NCBI GenBank assembly: GCA_965372405.1
Contig: CBDVCE010000070.1
Location: 1 to 25,031, forward strand
DNA from: Sunxiuqinia sp965372405
GTDB lineage: Bacteria; Bacteroidota; Bacteroidia; Bacteroidales; Prolixibacteraceae
Reading direction: 5' to 3'
Length of the DNA stretch: 25,031 bases
Within the stretch, counting starts at the first letter, position 1, and the number at the start of each line of letters is the position of its first letter. The notes below the pieces were generated by a model. The model was not told the DNA's origin. It was given only the letters and a program-made list of their open reading frames with translations, and did not search any database. This document shows, one piece after another, positions 15,440-24,078 of this stretch. A program made the position numbers and the translations under genes.

Positions 15440-17821
15440 AATAAAAGAATCTTTTTCATTTTCATTGCAATATGTTTTGCTAGTCTTGTAAATGCTCAAG
15501 AAGTTGAGCCTTTCAAGTATTACTATGTTTCGCCAAATGGTACCGATTCAAATTTGGGAACACTTGAAAATCCGGTTGCCAGTTTTGAGGGAGCTCAATA
15601 TCTTGTTCGTAAGTTTAAAAAACAAAATCCGAATGTGCCGGTAACAGTATATTTTAAAGGCGGAAAATATTACAGAACTCAATCGGCTACTTTTACCCCT
15701 GCCGATGGAGGAACAGAAATGGGGCCAGTTAGTTATGAAGCCTATCCTGAAGAGAAGCCTTTAGTTTTAGGAGGGAAACAGTTGAAGCTAAATTGGAAGC
15801 CATTTAAACGTGGAATATATAAAGCGGAAGTACCAAAAGGACTGATTTTCGAATCGTTGTATATCAATGATGAAGAGCAGGTATTAGCTCGCTATCCCAA
15901 TTATGATCCTGACATCCGCATTTTTAACGGTACGGCTGAAGATTGTATCTCGAAAGAAAAGGTAAAAGAATGGAAAGATCCTGCTGACGGTTATTTTCAT
16001 GTTATTCATAAAGCCATGTGGGGTGGTTTTCATTTCAAGATTACAGGTAAAAAAAGTAAGGATGAATTAGAAATGGAGGGTGGTTTTCAAAACAATCGTC
16101 CGGAAAATGGTTTGCATCCAAAATTACGCTATGTAGAAAATATATTTGAGGAACTGGATGCTGAGAAAGAATGGTATTTAGATCGAACAAAAAGTATACT
16201 CTATTTTAAACCGGCTAGTGATGTTGATTTGCAAAATGCAAATGTTGAAGTTGCCTATCTTGAGAATTTTATAAAAGTTATTGGAACAGAAGAAACACCA
16301 GTTGAATACCTTTCATTTAAAGGATTTCATTTTAATCGTTCCATCCGTACTTTCATGAAAACTTCAGATAAACTATTGCGTAGCGATTGGGCTATATATC
16401 GTGGTGGTGCAGTTTATTTTGAGGGAACTGAAAATTGCAGTGTTCAGAATTGTGAATTCAGCCAGATTGGTAGTAATGCAGTATTTATGAATGCATTTAA
16501 CCGTTTCTCAAAGGTTGAAGGCTGTCATATGTACGATGTTGGAGCCAGTGCCATTTGTTTTGTTGGAGATACTTCAGCTGTCCGAAATCCAAAATTTATT
16601 CCATATGGAACGCCGGTTTCTAATGAGGAACTGGATATGACACCAGGGCCAAAAAACAATAAATATCCTGCCTATTGTAGTGCTCATAACAATCTGCTTC
16701 ATGATTTTGGGAAAGTTGAAAAGCAGGTTGCTGGCGTACAAATAAGTATGGCAGCATTTATTACGGTTAGCCATAATAGTATTTACGACTGTCCGCGTGC
16801 CGGAATTAATGTTAGTGAGGGAGCGTGGGGAGGCCATGTAATTGAGTTCAACGATGTGTTTAATACTGTTTTGGAAACTTCGGATCATGGTAGTTTTAAC
16901 AGTTGGGGACGCGACCGTTTTTGGATGGTTGGAAACAGCCAGACAGAAGGAAGGGTTGAAGCCGACCGCTCCATAATTTTTCTAGATTTTCTTGCACCCA
17001 CTGTAATCAGAAATAACCGTATACGTTGTGATCATGGTTGGGATATTGACCTGGATGATGGCTCTTCTTATTATTATATCTACAATAATCTATGCCTTAA
17101 AAATGGAATAAAATTGCGTGAAGGATACCATCGTCGGGTAGAAAATAACATTTGTATAAATAATGCCATGCATCCACATGTTTGGCTTAAAAATAACAGT
17201 GATATTATTCGTGGAAATATCTTTGGAACTCGGTTCTTCCCAATACGAGTTGATCATTGGGGAACTGAAGTTGACTATAACTGGTTTATGTCGAGTGAAG
17301 CTTTGGAAGAGAACCAGAAGATAGGAATAGACAAACATAGTATGGCTGGAGACCCATTATTCGCTGATGCCCCGCGTGGTGACTTTACTGTTTTACCAGA
17401 AAGCAAGACGTTTACTTTGGGATGGAATAATTTCCCTATGGACAAGTTTGGTGTGCAAAGACCTGAGTTGAAGAACTTAGCCAAACAGCCTGAGATTCCT
17501 AAAATAGTGAACGTGTTGAAAAGTGGAAATGGAACTTTTGATTTTTACGGCGGACAAATAAAAAGTATTGAAACTGACGGAGAGGTTTCTGCGGCCGGGA
17601 TATATGATAAAATTGGCGCATTGGTGGTCGAAGTTCCGATATTTGGTAAAGCGCCAGATTTCGGTTTTAGAAAGGGTGATGTAATTCTCAAAGTAAATGA
17701 TACAACTATAAAAGATGTGAACTTCTTTTTGAAAGAAAATACAAACCCATTTGAAAACGGAACTAAGATCAACACAATTACTATTTGGAGAAATCAGAGA
17801 GAGATCATCTTGAATCATTAA
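15437..17821 (+). CDS. Secreted right-handed beta-helix protein with C-terminal PDZ domain
   Basis: Probable polysaccharide-active enzyme of the parallel beta-helix type; possibly GH141-like, a family with fucosidase and xylanase members. The signal peptide ends LVNA (residue 20). The start of the mature protein (YYVSPNGTDSNLGTLENPVA, then VTVYFKGGKYY) is the usual opening of these proteins. LYINDEEQVLARYPN near 141-155 is typical of the GH141-like group as I know it. Residues about 290-640 hold the helical-coil repeats (CSVQNCEFSQIGSNAVF, NSIYDCPRAGINVSE, IEFNDVFNT, RRVENNICINN, IIRGNIFGT). Residues about 685-794 look like a PDZ domain (GALVVEVPIFGKAPDFGFRK, then GDVILKVND). An in-frame stop six bases before the ATG fixes the start. 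It follows a 283-base gap and precedes the second fucosidase by 61 bases. Catalytic residues were not assigned. Confidence 0.75.
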   Translation: MNKRIFFIFIAICFASLVNAQEVEPFKYYYVSPNGTDSNLGTLENPVASFEGAQYLVRKFKKQNPNVPVTVYFKGGKYYRTQSATFTPADGGTEMGPVSYEAYPEEKPLVLGGKQLKLNWKPFKRGIYKAEVPKGLIFESLYINDEEQVLARYPNYDPDIRIFNGTAEDCISKEKVKEWKDPADGYFHVIHKAMWGGFHFKITGKKSKDELEMEGGFQNNRPENGLHPKLRYVENIFEELDAEKEWYLDRTKSILYFKPASDVDLQNANVEVAYLENFIKVIGTEETPVEYLSFKGFHFNRSIRTFMKTSDKLLRSDWAIYRGGAVYFEGTENCSVQNCEFSQIGSNAVFMNAFNRFSKVEGCHMYDVGASAICFVGDTSAVRNPKFIPYGTPVSNEELDMTPGPKNNKYPAYCSAHNNLLHDFGKVEKQVAGVQISMAAFITVSHNSIYDCPRAGINVSEGAWGGHVIEFNDVFNTVLETSDHGSFNSWGRDRFWMVGNSQTEGRVEADRSIIFLDFLAPTVIRNNRIRCDHGWDIDLDDGSSYYYIYNNLCLKNGIKLREGYHRRVENNICINNAMHPHVWLKNNSDIIRGNIFGTRFFPIRVDHWGTEVDYNWFMSSEALEENQKIGIDKHSMAGDPLFADAPRGDFTVLPESKTFTLGWNNFPMDKFGVQRPELKNLAKQPEIPKIVNVLKSGNGTFDFYGGQIKSIETDGEVSAAGIYDKIGALVVEVPIFGKAPDFGFRKGDVILKVNDTTIKDVNFFLKENTNPFENGTKINTITIWRNQREIILNH

Positions 17822-17882
17822 GTGTAAAATTGACTAAGAGTGAATAGATAGATTCATCTGAATAAAACAATAAAACAAAAAT

Positions 17883-20084
17883 ATGAGGAAGAGAATAACA
17901 TTAATCATTGGTGCAATAGTTCTATTGTCATCATTTGTACAGGGTCAAAACACAATTAAGCTTGAATCGGATGACTCGAAAGAGCAGATAATTGAAAAGG
18001 CTGCAAATATTCTACCTACCAGGAATCAATTTGAATACAAAAAACTAGAATATACATGTTTTGTTCATTTTGGTGTTAACACATTTACACGCAAAGAATG
18101 GGGTGATGGTTTTGAAGATCCAAAGATTTTCAACCTGAAAAATCTGAATACCGACCAGTGGTGCCAAACGGCAAAGGAAGCAGGGATGAAGCTGGTTATG
18201 TTTACAGCAAAGCATCATGATGGTTTTTGCTTGTGGCAGACGCGCTATACCAAACATGGTATCATGTCCTCACCATTTAGAGGTGGAAAAGGTGATGTAC
18301 TAAAGGATTTGTCTGAATCCTGTAAAAAGTACGGACTTAAATTAGGAGTATATTTGTCACCAGCCGATCTGTATCAGATTGAGAACAAAGCCGGACTATA
18401 TGGCAACCTGAGTAAATATACAGATCGCGTGATTCCAAGACCAGTTAAAGGAAGACCATTTACGAATAAAACAACATTTAAGTATTTGGTTGACGATTAT
18501 AACGAATACTTCCTGAATCAGTTATTTGAACTATTAACGGAGTATGGACCAATTGATGAAGTTTGGTTTGATGGTGCCCATCCAAAACGTAAAGGTGGAC
18601 AAACCTATAATTACCTTGCATGGAAAGAGTTGATTTATACATTGGCACCCAAAGCTGTTATTTTTGGGAAAGGTGATGTTCGTTGGTGTGGTAACGAATC
18701 AGGGGGTACTCGCGAATCGGAGTGGGACGTGGTAACATTTGAAGAAGATCCGGAGCAAATGATTATGTTCCCCGATATGCATGGAGACCTCGGAAGTCGG
18801 GAGAAATTGTATGAAGGAAAATATCTCCATTATCTTCCGGCAGAAACCAATACTTCAATTCGTGAAGGATGGTTTTATCGTGATGAAGATAAACAACGCG
18901 TACGTAGTGCTGATGATATTTTTGACATGTATGAGCGTTCTGTAGGAGGAAATTCTACATTCTTATTAAATATTCCACCAAACCGTGAAGGTCGTTTTTC
19001 AAATGAAGATGTGACCGTATTAAAAGAGGTAGGTAAACGAATTAGGGAAACGTATGAAGTTGATTTATTAAAGAGTGCAAAAGGGAATAAGGCAATTCTC
19101 GATTCGGATGAAAATACATTTGCTTTAGCTAAAGAAGGAAAAACAAGTTATAAGTTCTACCTCAATAATCCGATTACATTTAACCGTTTTGTATTGCAAG
19201 AAGCAATTCAAATAAAAGGACAGCGTATTGAGAAACATGCGTTGGATGCCTGGATTAATAATAAATGGGAGCAAATTGCTGAAGGAACAGTTGTTGGCTA
19301 TAAGAAGATATTGAGATTTCCGGATGTCACTACGAACAAATTTCGGGTAAGAATTCTTGAATCAAGAAGCAATCCAACAATTTCAAAAGTCTCAGCTCAT
19401 TATTATTCCCCTCGTCCTCCGCAGTTGGTAATTTCCAGAAGCCCGGTAGGGATGGTAACAATTAAGCAAAAGAAAGATGATTTTGGGTGGAAAAAACACG
19501 GAGTAGATTTTCAGAAGAATTTGAGTAGTAATGCTGTAATCTGCTACACAACTGATGGCTCTGAACCGAATAAGAAATCACTTCAATATGAGAACTCTTT
19601 CAAACTTAAATCAGGAGAAGTAAAAGCAAGGGCTTTTGTTAAAGAAATGAGTGGAAGTTTGGCAATTGCAGAGTTCGGTATTATAAAAAAGAAATGGGCC
19701 GTTAAAGCTGGCTCATCCGATAGAAATCATGTTGCCCTATACGCCATTGATGGTGATATTAATACCTATTGGAATTCAGGTAATGAAGTGCCAAGCCTTA
19801 TTATTGACATGAAAGAAGTCGTGAATATGAAGGGCTTTATTTATACACCACCTTTAAGTTATAAAGAAGGATTAATTGAGAAAGGTATTCTGAAAGTTAG
19901 CAATGATGGAAAATCATGGAGAGAAATTAAAACTTTTGATATCGGAAATCTGATCAACGATCCTACACCAAGAGCAGTACGTTTGGATAATGCTGTTCAA
20001 ACCAGATATATTCAAATTCAATTAATCAATGGTGCTGGAGGAAGTACTTCTGCAACAATAGCCGAAATTGATATTCTGGATTAA
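17883..20084 (+). CDS. GH29 alpha-L-fucosidase (subfamily B type) with accessory domains
   Basis: Exo-fucosidase; the B subfamily usually prefers fucose alpha-1,3/1,4-linked on a branched sugar. The signal peptide ends near VQG (residue 21). Catalytic barrel about 40-390: CFVHFGVNTF near 59-68, MFTAKHHDGFCLW near 106-118, GVYLSPAD near 155-162 and EVWFDGAHP near 226-234, with Asp230 the expected nucleophile. FLLNIPPN near 359-366 closes the core. About 405-508 is a galactose-binding-like domain, about 545-600 a chitobiase-type C-terminal domain (CYTTDGSEPNKKS), and about 604-733 an F5/8 type C domain (YAIDGDINTYWNSGNEVPS). The domain tail mirrors that of the GH20 enzyme at 5086. At 733 residues it is much longer than the other fucosidase at 7424, consistent with a different linkage or bulkier substrate. 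Confidence 0.93.
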   Translation: MRKRITLIIGAIVLLSSFVQGQNTIKLESDDSKEQIIEKAANILPTRNQFEYKKLEYTCFVHFGVNTFTRKEWGDGFEDPKIFNLKNLNTDQWCQTAKEAGMKLVMFTAKHHDGFCLWQTRYTKHGIMSSPFRGGKGDVLKDLSESCKKYGLKLGVYLSPADLYQIENKAGLYGNLSKYTDRVIPRPVKGRPFTNKTTFKYLVDDYNEYFLNQLFELLTEYGPIDEVWFDGAHPKRKGGQTYNYLAWKELIYTLAPKAVIFGKGDVRWCGNESGGTRESEWDVVTFEEDPEQMIMFPDMHGDLGSREKLYEGKYLHYLPAETNTSIREGWFYRDEDKQRVRSADDIFDMYERSVGGNSTFLLNIPPNREGRFSNEDVTVLKEVGKRIRETYEVDLLKSAKGNKAILDSDENTFALAKEGKTSYKFYLNNPITFNRFVLQEAIQIKGQRIEKHALDAWINNKWEQIAEGTVVGYKKILRFPDVTTNKFRVRILESRSNPTISKVSAHYYSPRPPQLVISRSPVGMVTIKQKKDDFGWKKHGVDFQKNLSSNAVICYTTDGSEPNKKSLQYENSFKLKSGEVKARAFVKEMSGSLAIAEFGIIKKKWAVKAGSSDRNHVALYAIDGDINTYWNSGNEVPSLIIDMKEVVNMKGFIYTPPLSYKEGLIEKGILKVSNDGKSWREIKTFDIGNLINDPTPRAVRLDNAVQTRYIQIQLINGAGGSTSATIAEIDILD

Positions 20085-20120
20085 TAAATAATATTTTAAG
20101 AATAATAAAACCAAAAGATA

Positions 20121-21791
20121 ATGAGTACGAAGTATACTATAGGTCTGGATTACGGATCTGATTCAGTTCGATCTTTAATTGTTAATGTTGAAACAGGAGA
20201 TGAAATTGCCAGTGCCGTGTATGCATATCCTCGTTGGAAAGAAAGGAAATACTGTGATGCAAACAAAAACCAGTTTAGGCAACATCCGAAAGATTACCTG
20301 GAAGGTTTGGAGTATACGATTACTGAAGCGGTAAAACAAGCTCCGGATGGAGTTGCTGAAAATATAGTTGGAATCACAGTTGATACAACTGGCTCTACTC
20401 CTGTGGCTGTAAATGAGCAAGGTGTTCCGCTTTCACTTACCAAAGGATTTGAGGAAAACCCAAATGCCATGTTCGTATTGTGGAAAGATCATACGGCGGT
20501 TAAAGAGGCTGATGAAATCAATGAGCTTGCAAGAAAGTGGGATGTCGATTTTACAAAGTATGAAGGTGGTATTTATTCATCGGAGTGGTTCTGGGCCAAG
20601 TTACTACATGTTATTCGTGAAGATGCAGGAGTTTATCGTGCTGCTTATTCATGGGTAGAACATTGTGATTGGATTCCTGCATTATTAACTGGTAAAACCC
20701 GCCCAAAAACACTTAAAAGAAGTCGATGTGCAGCAGGGCATAAAGCCATGTGGCATGAAGCTTTTGGAGGACTTCCTTCTGAAGAATTCCTTACTACACT
20801 CGACCCATTGTTGTCGGGCTTAAGAGATCGCCTTTTTAAGGAAACATTTACTTGTGATGTTCAGGTAGGAAAACTATCAAAAGAATGGGCAACAAAGCTC
20901 GGCCTTTCAGCAGATGTAGTAGTAGGTGTTGGTGCTTTTGATGCTCACCTTGGTGCTGTTGGTGCTGAAATTGAGCCTTATTATCTCTCAAAGGTAATGG
21001 GAACGTCAACTTGTGATATGCTTATTGCTCCTTTAGATGTGATTGGTGATAAGGTTGTTCCTGGTATTTGTGGTCAGGTTGATGGTTCTATCGTTCCCGG
21101 TATGTACGGACTAGAAGCTGGTCAGTCGGCATTTGGTGATATTTATGCATGGTTTAAGCAGGTTATAGAATGGCCTTTAAAGAATATTCTTGTTGATTCT
21201 GAATTGATTGATAACGACACGAAAGAAAAACTAATAGAAGAAACCTCAGATAAAATAATTGCTAAACTGAGTAGTGAGGCCGCAAAGTTGCCGATTGATG
21301 AGAACGATATTATTGCTACAGACTGGATGAATGGCAGGAGAACGCCCGATGCTAATCAGGCATTAAAAGGAGCCATTTCTGGTCTTACTTTAGGTTCTGA
21401 TGCGCCTCGAATTTTTAAAGCTTTAGTTGAGGCAACAGCTTTTGGGTCAAAAGCCATTATCGACCGATTTATTTCAGAGGGTGTTAGAATTGATGGAGTA
21501 ATTGCTCTTGGAGGAGTGGCAAAGAAATCATCTTTTGTTATGCAAATTGTTGCTGACGTTTTGAATATGCCTATAAAAGTTGCTCGTTCAGAACAGGCTT
21601 GTGCTTTAGGTTCGGCAATGGCTGCTGCAGTTTGTGCAGGTATTTATCCTAGTATTGCTGATGCACAAAAGAAAATGGGTGGTGGTTTTGAAAAGGAGTA
21701 TCATCCAGATCCTCAAAGGGCAGAGGCTTATCAAGTGCTCTATGAGAAATACCTTAAGCTGGGGAAATTTAATGAAGATGAACTAATTTAA
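20121..21791 (+). CDS. araB: Ribulokinase (FGGY sugar kinase)
   Basis: Cytoplasmic kinase that phosphorylates L-ribulose (and often D-ribulose) at C5. N-terminal phosphate-binding motif IGLDYGSDSVRSLIV (residues 7-21); GITVDTTGSTPVAV near 93-106; GTSTCDMLIA and GLEAGQSAFGDIYAWF are AraB-type motifs; the C-terminal FGGY block reads VIALGGVAKKSSFVMQIVADVL, then EQACALGSAMAAAV. The 556 residues match AraB. No signal peptide. It is the only intracellular sugar-metabolism gene in the window, and araA/araD are absent. Lying 36 bases after a fucosidase gene and near two GH172 genes, it may process a pentose, possibly D-ribulose from D-arabinose. A role for a fucose-pathway ketose cannot be excluded. 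Confidence 0.93.
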   Translation: MSTKYTIGLDYGSDSVRSLIVNVETGDEIASAVYAYPRWKERKYCDANKNQFRQHPKDYLEGLEYTITEAVKQAPDGVAENIVGITVDTTGSTPVAVNEQGVPLSLTKGFEENPNAMFVLWKDHTAVKEADEINELARKWDVDFTKYEGGIYSSEWFWAKLLHVIREDAGVYRAAYSWVEHCDWIPALLTGKTRPKTLKRSRCAAGHKAMWHEAFGGLPSEEFLTTLDPLLSGLRDRLFKETFTCDVQVGKLSKEWATKLGLSADVVVGVGAFDAHLGAVGAEIEPYYLSKVMGTSTCDMLIAPLDVIGDKVVPGICGQVDGSIVPGMYGLEAGQSAFGDIYAWFKQVIEWPLKNILVDSELIDNDTKEKLIEETSDKIIAKLSSEAAKLPIDENDIIATDWMNGRRTPDANQALKGAISGLTLGSDAPRIFKALVEATAFGSKAIIDRFISEGVRIDGVIALGGVAKKSSFVMQIVADVLNMPIKVARSEQACALGSAMAAAVCAGIYPSIADAQKKMGGGFEKEYHPDPQRAEAYQVLYEKYLKLGKFNEDELI

Positions 21792-21820
21792 TTCTGATAG
21801 CAGTTTTGTTGTTTATAAGG

Positions 21821-21877
21821 GGATTTCTTTTTTTATATTTGGTTCTTCATCAGTCTAAACTATAAAAAAAGAAATCC
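21821..21877 (+). promoter_or_regulatory. Start-masking inverted repeat before the sulfatase gene, overlapping a -7 box
   Basis: Perfect 17-bp arms: GGATTTCTTTTTTTATA (21821-21837) and its complement at 21861-21877, ending one base before the ATG at 21879; loop 23 nt. The T-run is in the left arm and the A-run in the right, the reverse of an intrinsic terminator, so in RNA the stem would bury the A-rich ribosome-landing region. TATATTTG at 21834-21841 is a perfect -7 box. The nearest perfect -33 TTTG (21805-21808) is 25 nt away, longer than usual. Confidence 0.6.
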
Positions 21878-21878
21878 T

Positions 21879-23426
21879 ATGCACTTTAAATCTATTTACA
21901 TCCTTATTTTTTTAATTGGTCTCTTAAGCCTTAATTCTTGTAACAGCGTAGAGAAAAAAGAACCTGTAAAGAAGCCTAATATTGTGGTCATTTACCTTGA
22001 TGATTTGGGTTATGGCGACTTAAGTTCTTATGGCGCAACTGAACTTAGCACTCCAAATATTGATGCGTTAGCTGAAGGCGGTGTTCGTTTTACAAATGGA
22101 TATGCTACTTCAGCAACTTGTACTCCTAGTCGTTATGGTATGCTTACAGGTGTTTATCCATGGAGAGAAAAGAATGCCAGAATTCTTCCGGGTACTGCTC
22201 CTTTATTAATCACTACGGAACAAATTACAATTCCTAAAATGTTGAAAACAGCAGGTTATTATACCGGAATTGTTGGAAAGTGGCATCTTGGATTGGGCAA
22301 TGGACAGGTGGATTGGAACGCAAAAATATCTCCATCTCCAAATGAAGTTGGGTTTGATTATTCTTACATAATGGCAGCAACTCAAGACCGTGTTCCAACT
22401 GTCTATATTGAAGATGGTATGGTTGTCGGATTAGATGCCAATGACCCAATTCAAATTAATTACAAGAAAAACTTTGAGGGAGAACCTACAGGAAAAGAAA
22501 ATCCTGAATTGCTAAAAATGAGGTGGGAACATGGTCACTTCAATAGTATTGTAAATGGCATTCCTCGTATTGGTTTTATGAAAGGTGGAGAAACAGCGAA
22601 ATGGATTGATGAAGACATGGCCGATCATTTTTTGGATAAGGCAAAGGAGTATGTAAAATCACATAAAGCAGAACCATTTTTCCTTTACTATGCGCTACAG
22701 CAGCCACATGTGCCAAGAACTCCTCATCCTCGTTTTGTTGGCAAATCTGGAATGGGACCTCGTGGAGATGTAATCCTGGAAGCTGACTGGTGTGTTGGTG
22801 AATTTATAAATACCTTGGAAGAAGAAGGGTTACTTGAGAATACACTTATTGTTTTCTCAAGTGATAACGGACCTGTTTTGAATGATGGTTATTATGACGA
22901 TGCTGTTGAAAAACTTGGAGATCATACGCCAGCAGGGGCGCTACGAGGTGGAAAATACAGTTTGTTCGAAGCGGGCACGCGTGTTCCGTTTATGACCTAC
23001 TGGAAAGGAAAAATTACACCTCAGGTTTCAGATGCAATGGTTTGTCAAATGGATTTATTGGCTTCATTAGCCGAATTAGTGGGTGCAGAACAGCCAGAAA
23101 CAGATAGCCAGGAGCTTATGAATGTTTTGATGGGGGAGAGCAAAGAGGGTCGCGAAAATCTTATTATACAGGCAACATCTAGAACAGCATTTCGTAAGGG
23201 AGATTGGCTCATGATTCCACCTTATAAAGGAGCAGCAATATTTGGTCATGTTGAAATCGAATCTGGAAATTCGTCTAAATACCAGTTATACAATTTGAGT
23301 GAGGATATTGGTCAGCAAAATAATCTGGCTACTTCAAACAAAGAAAAACTGAATGAAATGATTTCTGAATTTGTACAGATTAGAGGAGCAGATTATGGAC
23401 AAATTAAAGAGCTTGTTTTAGAGTAG
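21879..23426 (+). CDS. Formylglycine-dependent sulfatase (family S1), lipoprotein
   Basis: Removes sulfate esters from a glycan, opening it to the glycosidases nearby. Lipobox LNSC with Cys21. Alkaline-phosphatase-superfamily fold: IVVIYLDDLGYGDLSSYG near 35-52 with Asp41-Asp42 as calcium ligands; ATSATCTPSRYGMLTG near 76-91, in which Cys81 is converted to formylglycine (CxPSR); GKWHLG near 133-138; QPHVPR near 275-280; and VFSSDNGP near 325-332 with Asp329-Asn330 as metal ligands. The 515 residues are typical. The S1 subfamily and target position were not assigned. Because the key residue is Cys, it needs an anSME-type maturase, which is not in this window. Last gene of the run, closed by a strong terminator. 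Confidence 0.95.
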   Translation: MHFKSIYILIFLIGLLSLNSCNSVEKKEPVKKPNIVVIYLDDLGYGDLSSYGATELSTPNIDALAEGGVRFTNGYATSATCTPSRYGMLTGVYPWREKNARILPGTAPLLITTEQITIPKMLKTAGYYTGIVGKWHLGLGNGQVDWNAKISPSPNEVGFDYSYIMAATQDRVPTVYIEDGMVVGLDANDPIQINYKKNFEGEPTGKENPELLKMRWEHGHFNSIVNGIPRIGFMKGGETAKWIDEDMADHFLDKAKEYVKSHKAEPFFLYYALQQPHVPRTPHPRFVGKSGMGPRGDVILEADWCVGEFINTLEEEGLLENTLIVFSSDNGPVLNDGYYDDAVEKLGDHTPAGALRGGKYSLFEAGTRVPFMTYWKGKITPQVSDAMVCQMDLLASLAELVGAEQPETDSQELMNVLMGESKEGRENLIIQATSRTAFRKGDWLMIPPYKGAAIFGHVEIESGNSSKYQLYNLSEDIGQQNNLATSNKEKLNEMISEFVQIRGADYGQIKELVLE

Positions 23427-23459
23427 TTCCATTTCGTATTCATATGAATATCTATATTG

Positions 23460-23493
23460 ACCCTTCGTCGTTTTCGATGAGGGGTTTCTTTTT
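23460..23493 (+). terminator. Terminator after the sulfatase gene
   Basis: An 11-bp stem (23460-23470 with 23475-23485, two G-T wobbles) with a TTTT loop, followed by TTCTTTTT. Textbook intrinsic terminator 34 bases after the stop; it marks the end of the glycan cluster. Confidence 0.85.
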
Positions 23494-23838
23494 GTGGGTA
23501 ACTGATTTTCGACATCTTAGCCTGTATAATCACTCCCAAAATAGTTCAAATTAGGCTGAAGTAATAAAAGTTTCGGGTTTTTGATGAACATAAAACGGGC
23601 GAAAATGAACGTTCATCGTAAAATAAGGGTAGTTCCTATTCAAATATGGGGGTGTTCATATAATTTACCAGATATTGTTTTTATGTCAAGTTTAGGCTTT
23701 GTAAATTGGTACTACCCTAATTCAAGAATATATATGGAAATCAATCAGTAATACAATACCAACCAATTTAGTTCTCAAATCGGAAAATAATATGTTTCCA
23801 TTGGATAATAAGGGTTGGAAACCGAAAGTTAGGAGGAA
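23494..23838. other. Non-coding stretch with several complementary arms
   Basis: No convincing gene. It contains a perfect 12-bp palindrome ATGAACGTTCAT (23605-23616); AGGGTAGT (23626-23633) paired with ACTACCCT (23711-23718); and a cluster of nested arms: CCAACC (23759-23764) with GGTTGG (23813-23818), CCAAT (23763-23767) with ATTGG (23800-23804), and GGAAA (23782-23786) with TTTCC (23795-23799), the last two stacking directly. This could be the upstream part of a structured RNA or leader running into the repeat array. No clear promoter was found. Confidence 0.45.
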
Positions 23839-24014
23839 CTACGTTTTGTAGATCTTCCTTCTTTCATCCGGGAGTCATCTACATTTTGTAGATGCTTCAA
23901 CTGAAGAGCTGGGAACCAACTACAAATTGTAGATGTTTCAGCAGAAGAATAGGGAATGATCTACGAATTGTAGAAGCTTCATGGAGGCACATTTGTGAAA
24001 TCTACAAAATGTAG
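23839..24014 (+). repeat. Array of five ~41-bp repeats with palindromic cores
   Basis: Five 13-bp cores of the form CTACR-NNN-TGTAG start at 23839, 23879, 23920, 23961 and 24002, i.e. at 40, 41, 41 and 41 bp. The cores are CTACGTTTTGTAG, CTACATTTTGTAG, CTACAAATTGTAG, CTACGAATTGTAG and CTACAAAATGTAG. The second extends to CATCTACATTTTGTAGATG (8-bp arms). The intervening sequence is also related, at least in units 2-4 (GATGYTTCARC, GAAGA, GGGAAY), so this is a degenerate tandem repeat rather than isolated sites. The two cores with G for A keep G-U pairing in plus-strand RNA. It lies 65 bases before the likely start of the DUF6261 gene. Function unknown: operator array, RNA hairpins or a repeat element. 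Confidence 0.85.
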
Positions 24015-24078
24015 AATCAACATTAGAAGAATATTTAAATGTTACCAAATAAATAATATCAAACTAAAAACAATTATT

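Noticed and set aside
16574..17818. Several minus-strand frames inside the beta-helix gene
   Set aside because: They overlap a clearly coding plus-strand gene and have no recognisable motifs or starts.
23839..24014. CRISPR array
   Set aside because: The conserved core is only 13 bp and imperfect, the spacers are related to each other rather than unique, and no cas gene is nearby.
23995..24078. Longer N-terminus for the DUF6261-type protein
   Set aside because: The extension is basic and atypical, contains the fifth repeat unit, and lacks an A-rich leader; the ATG at 24079 fits better.
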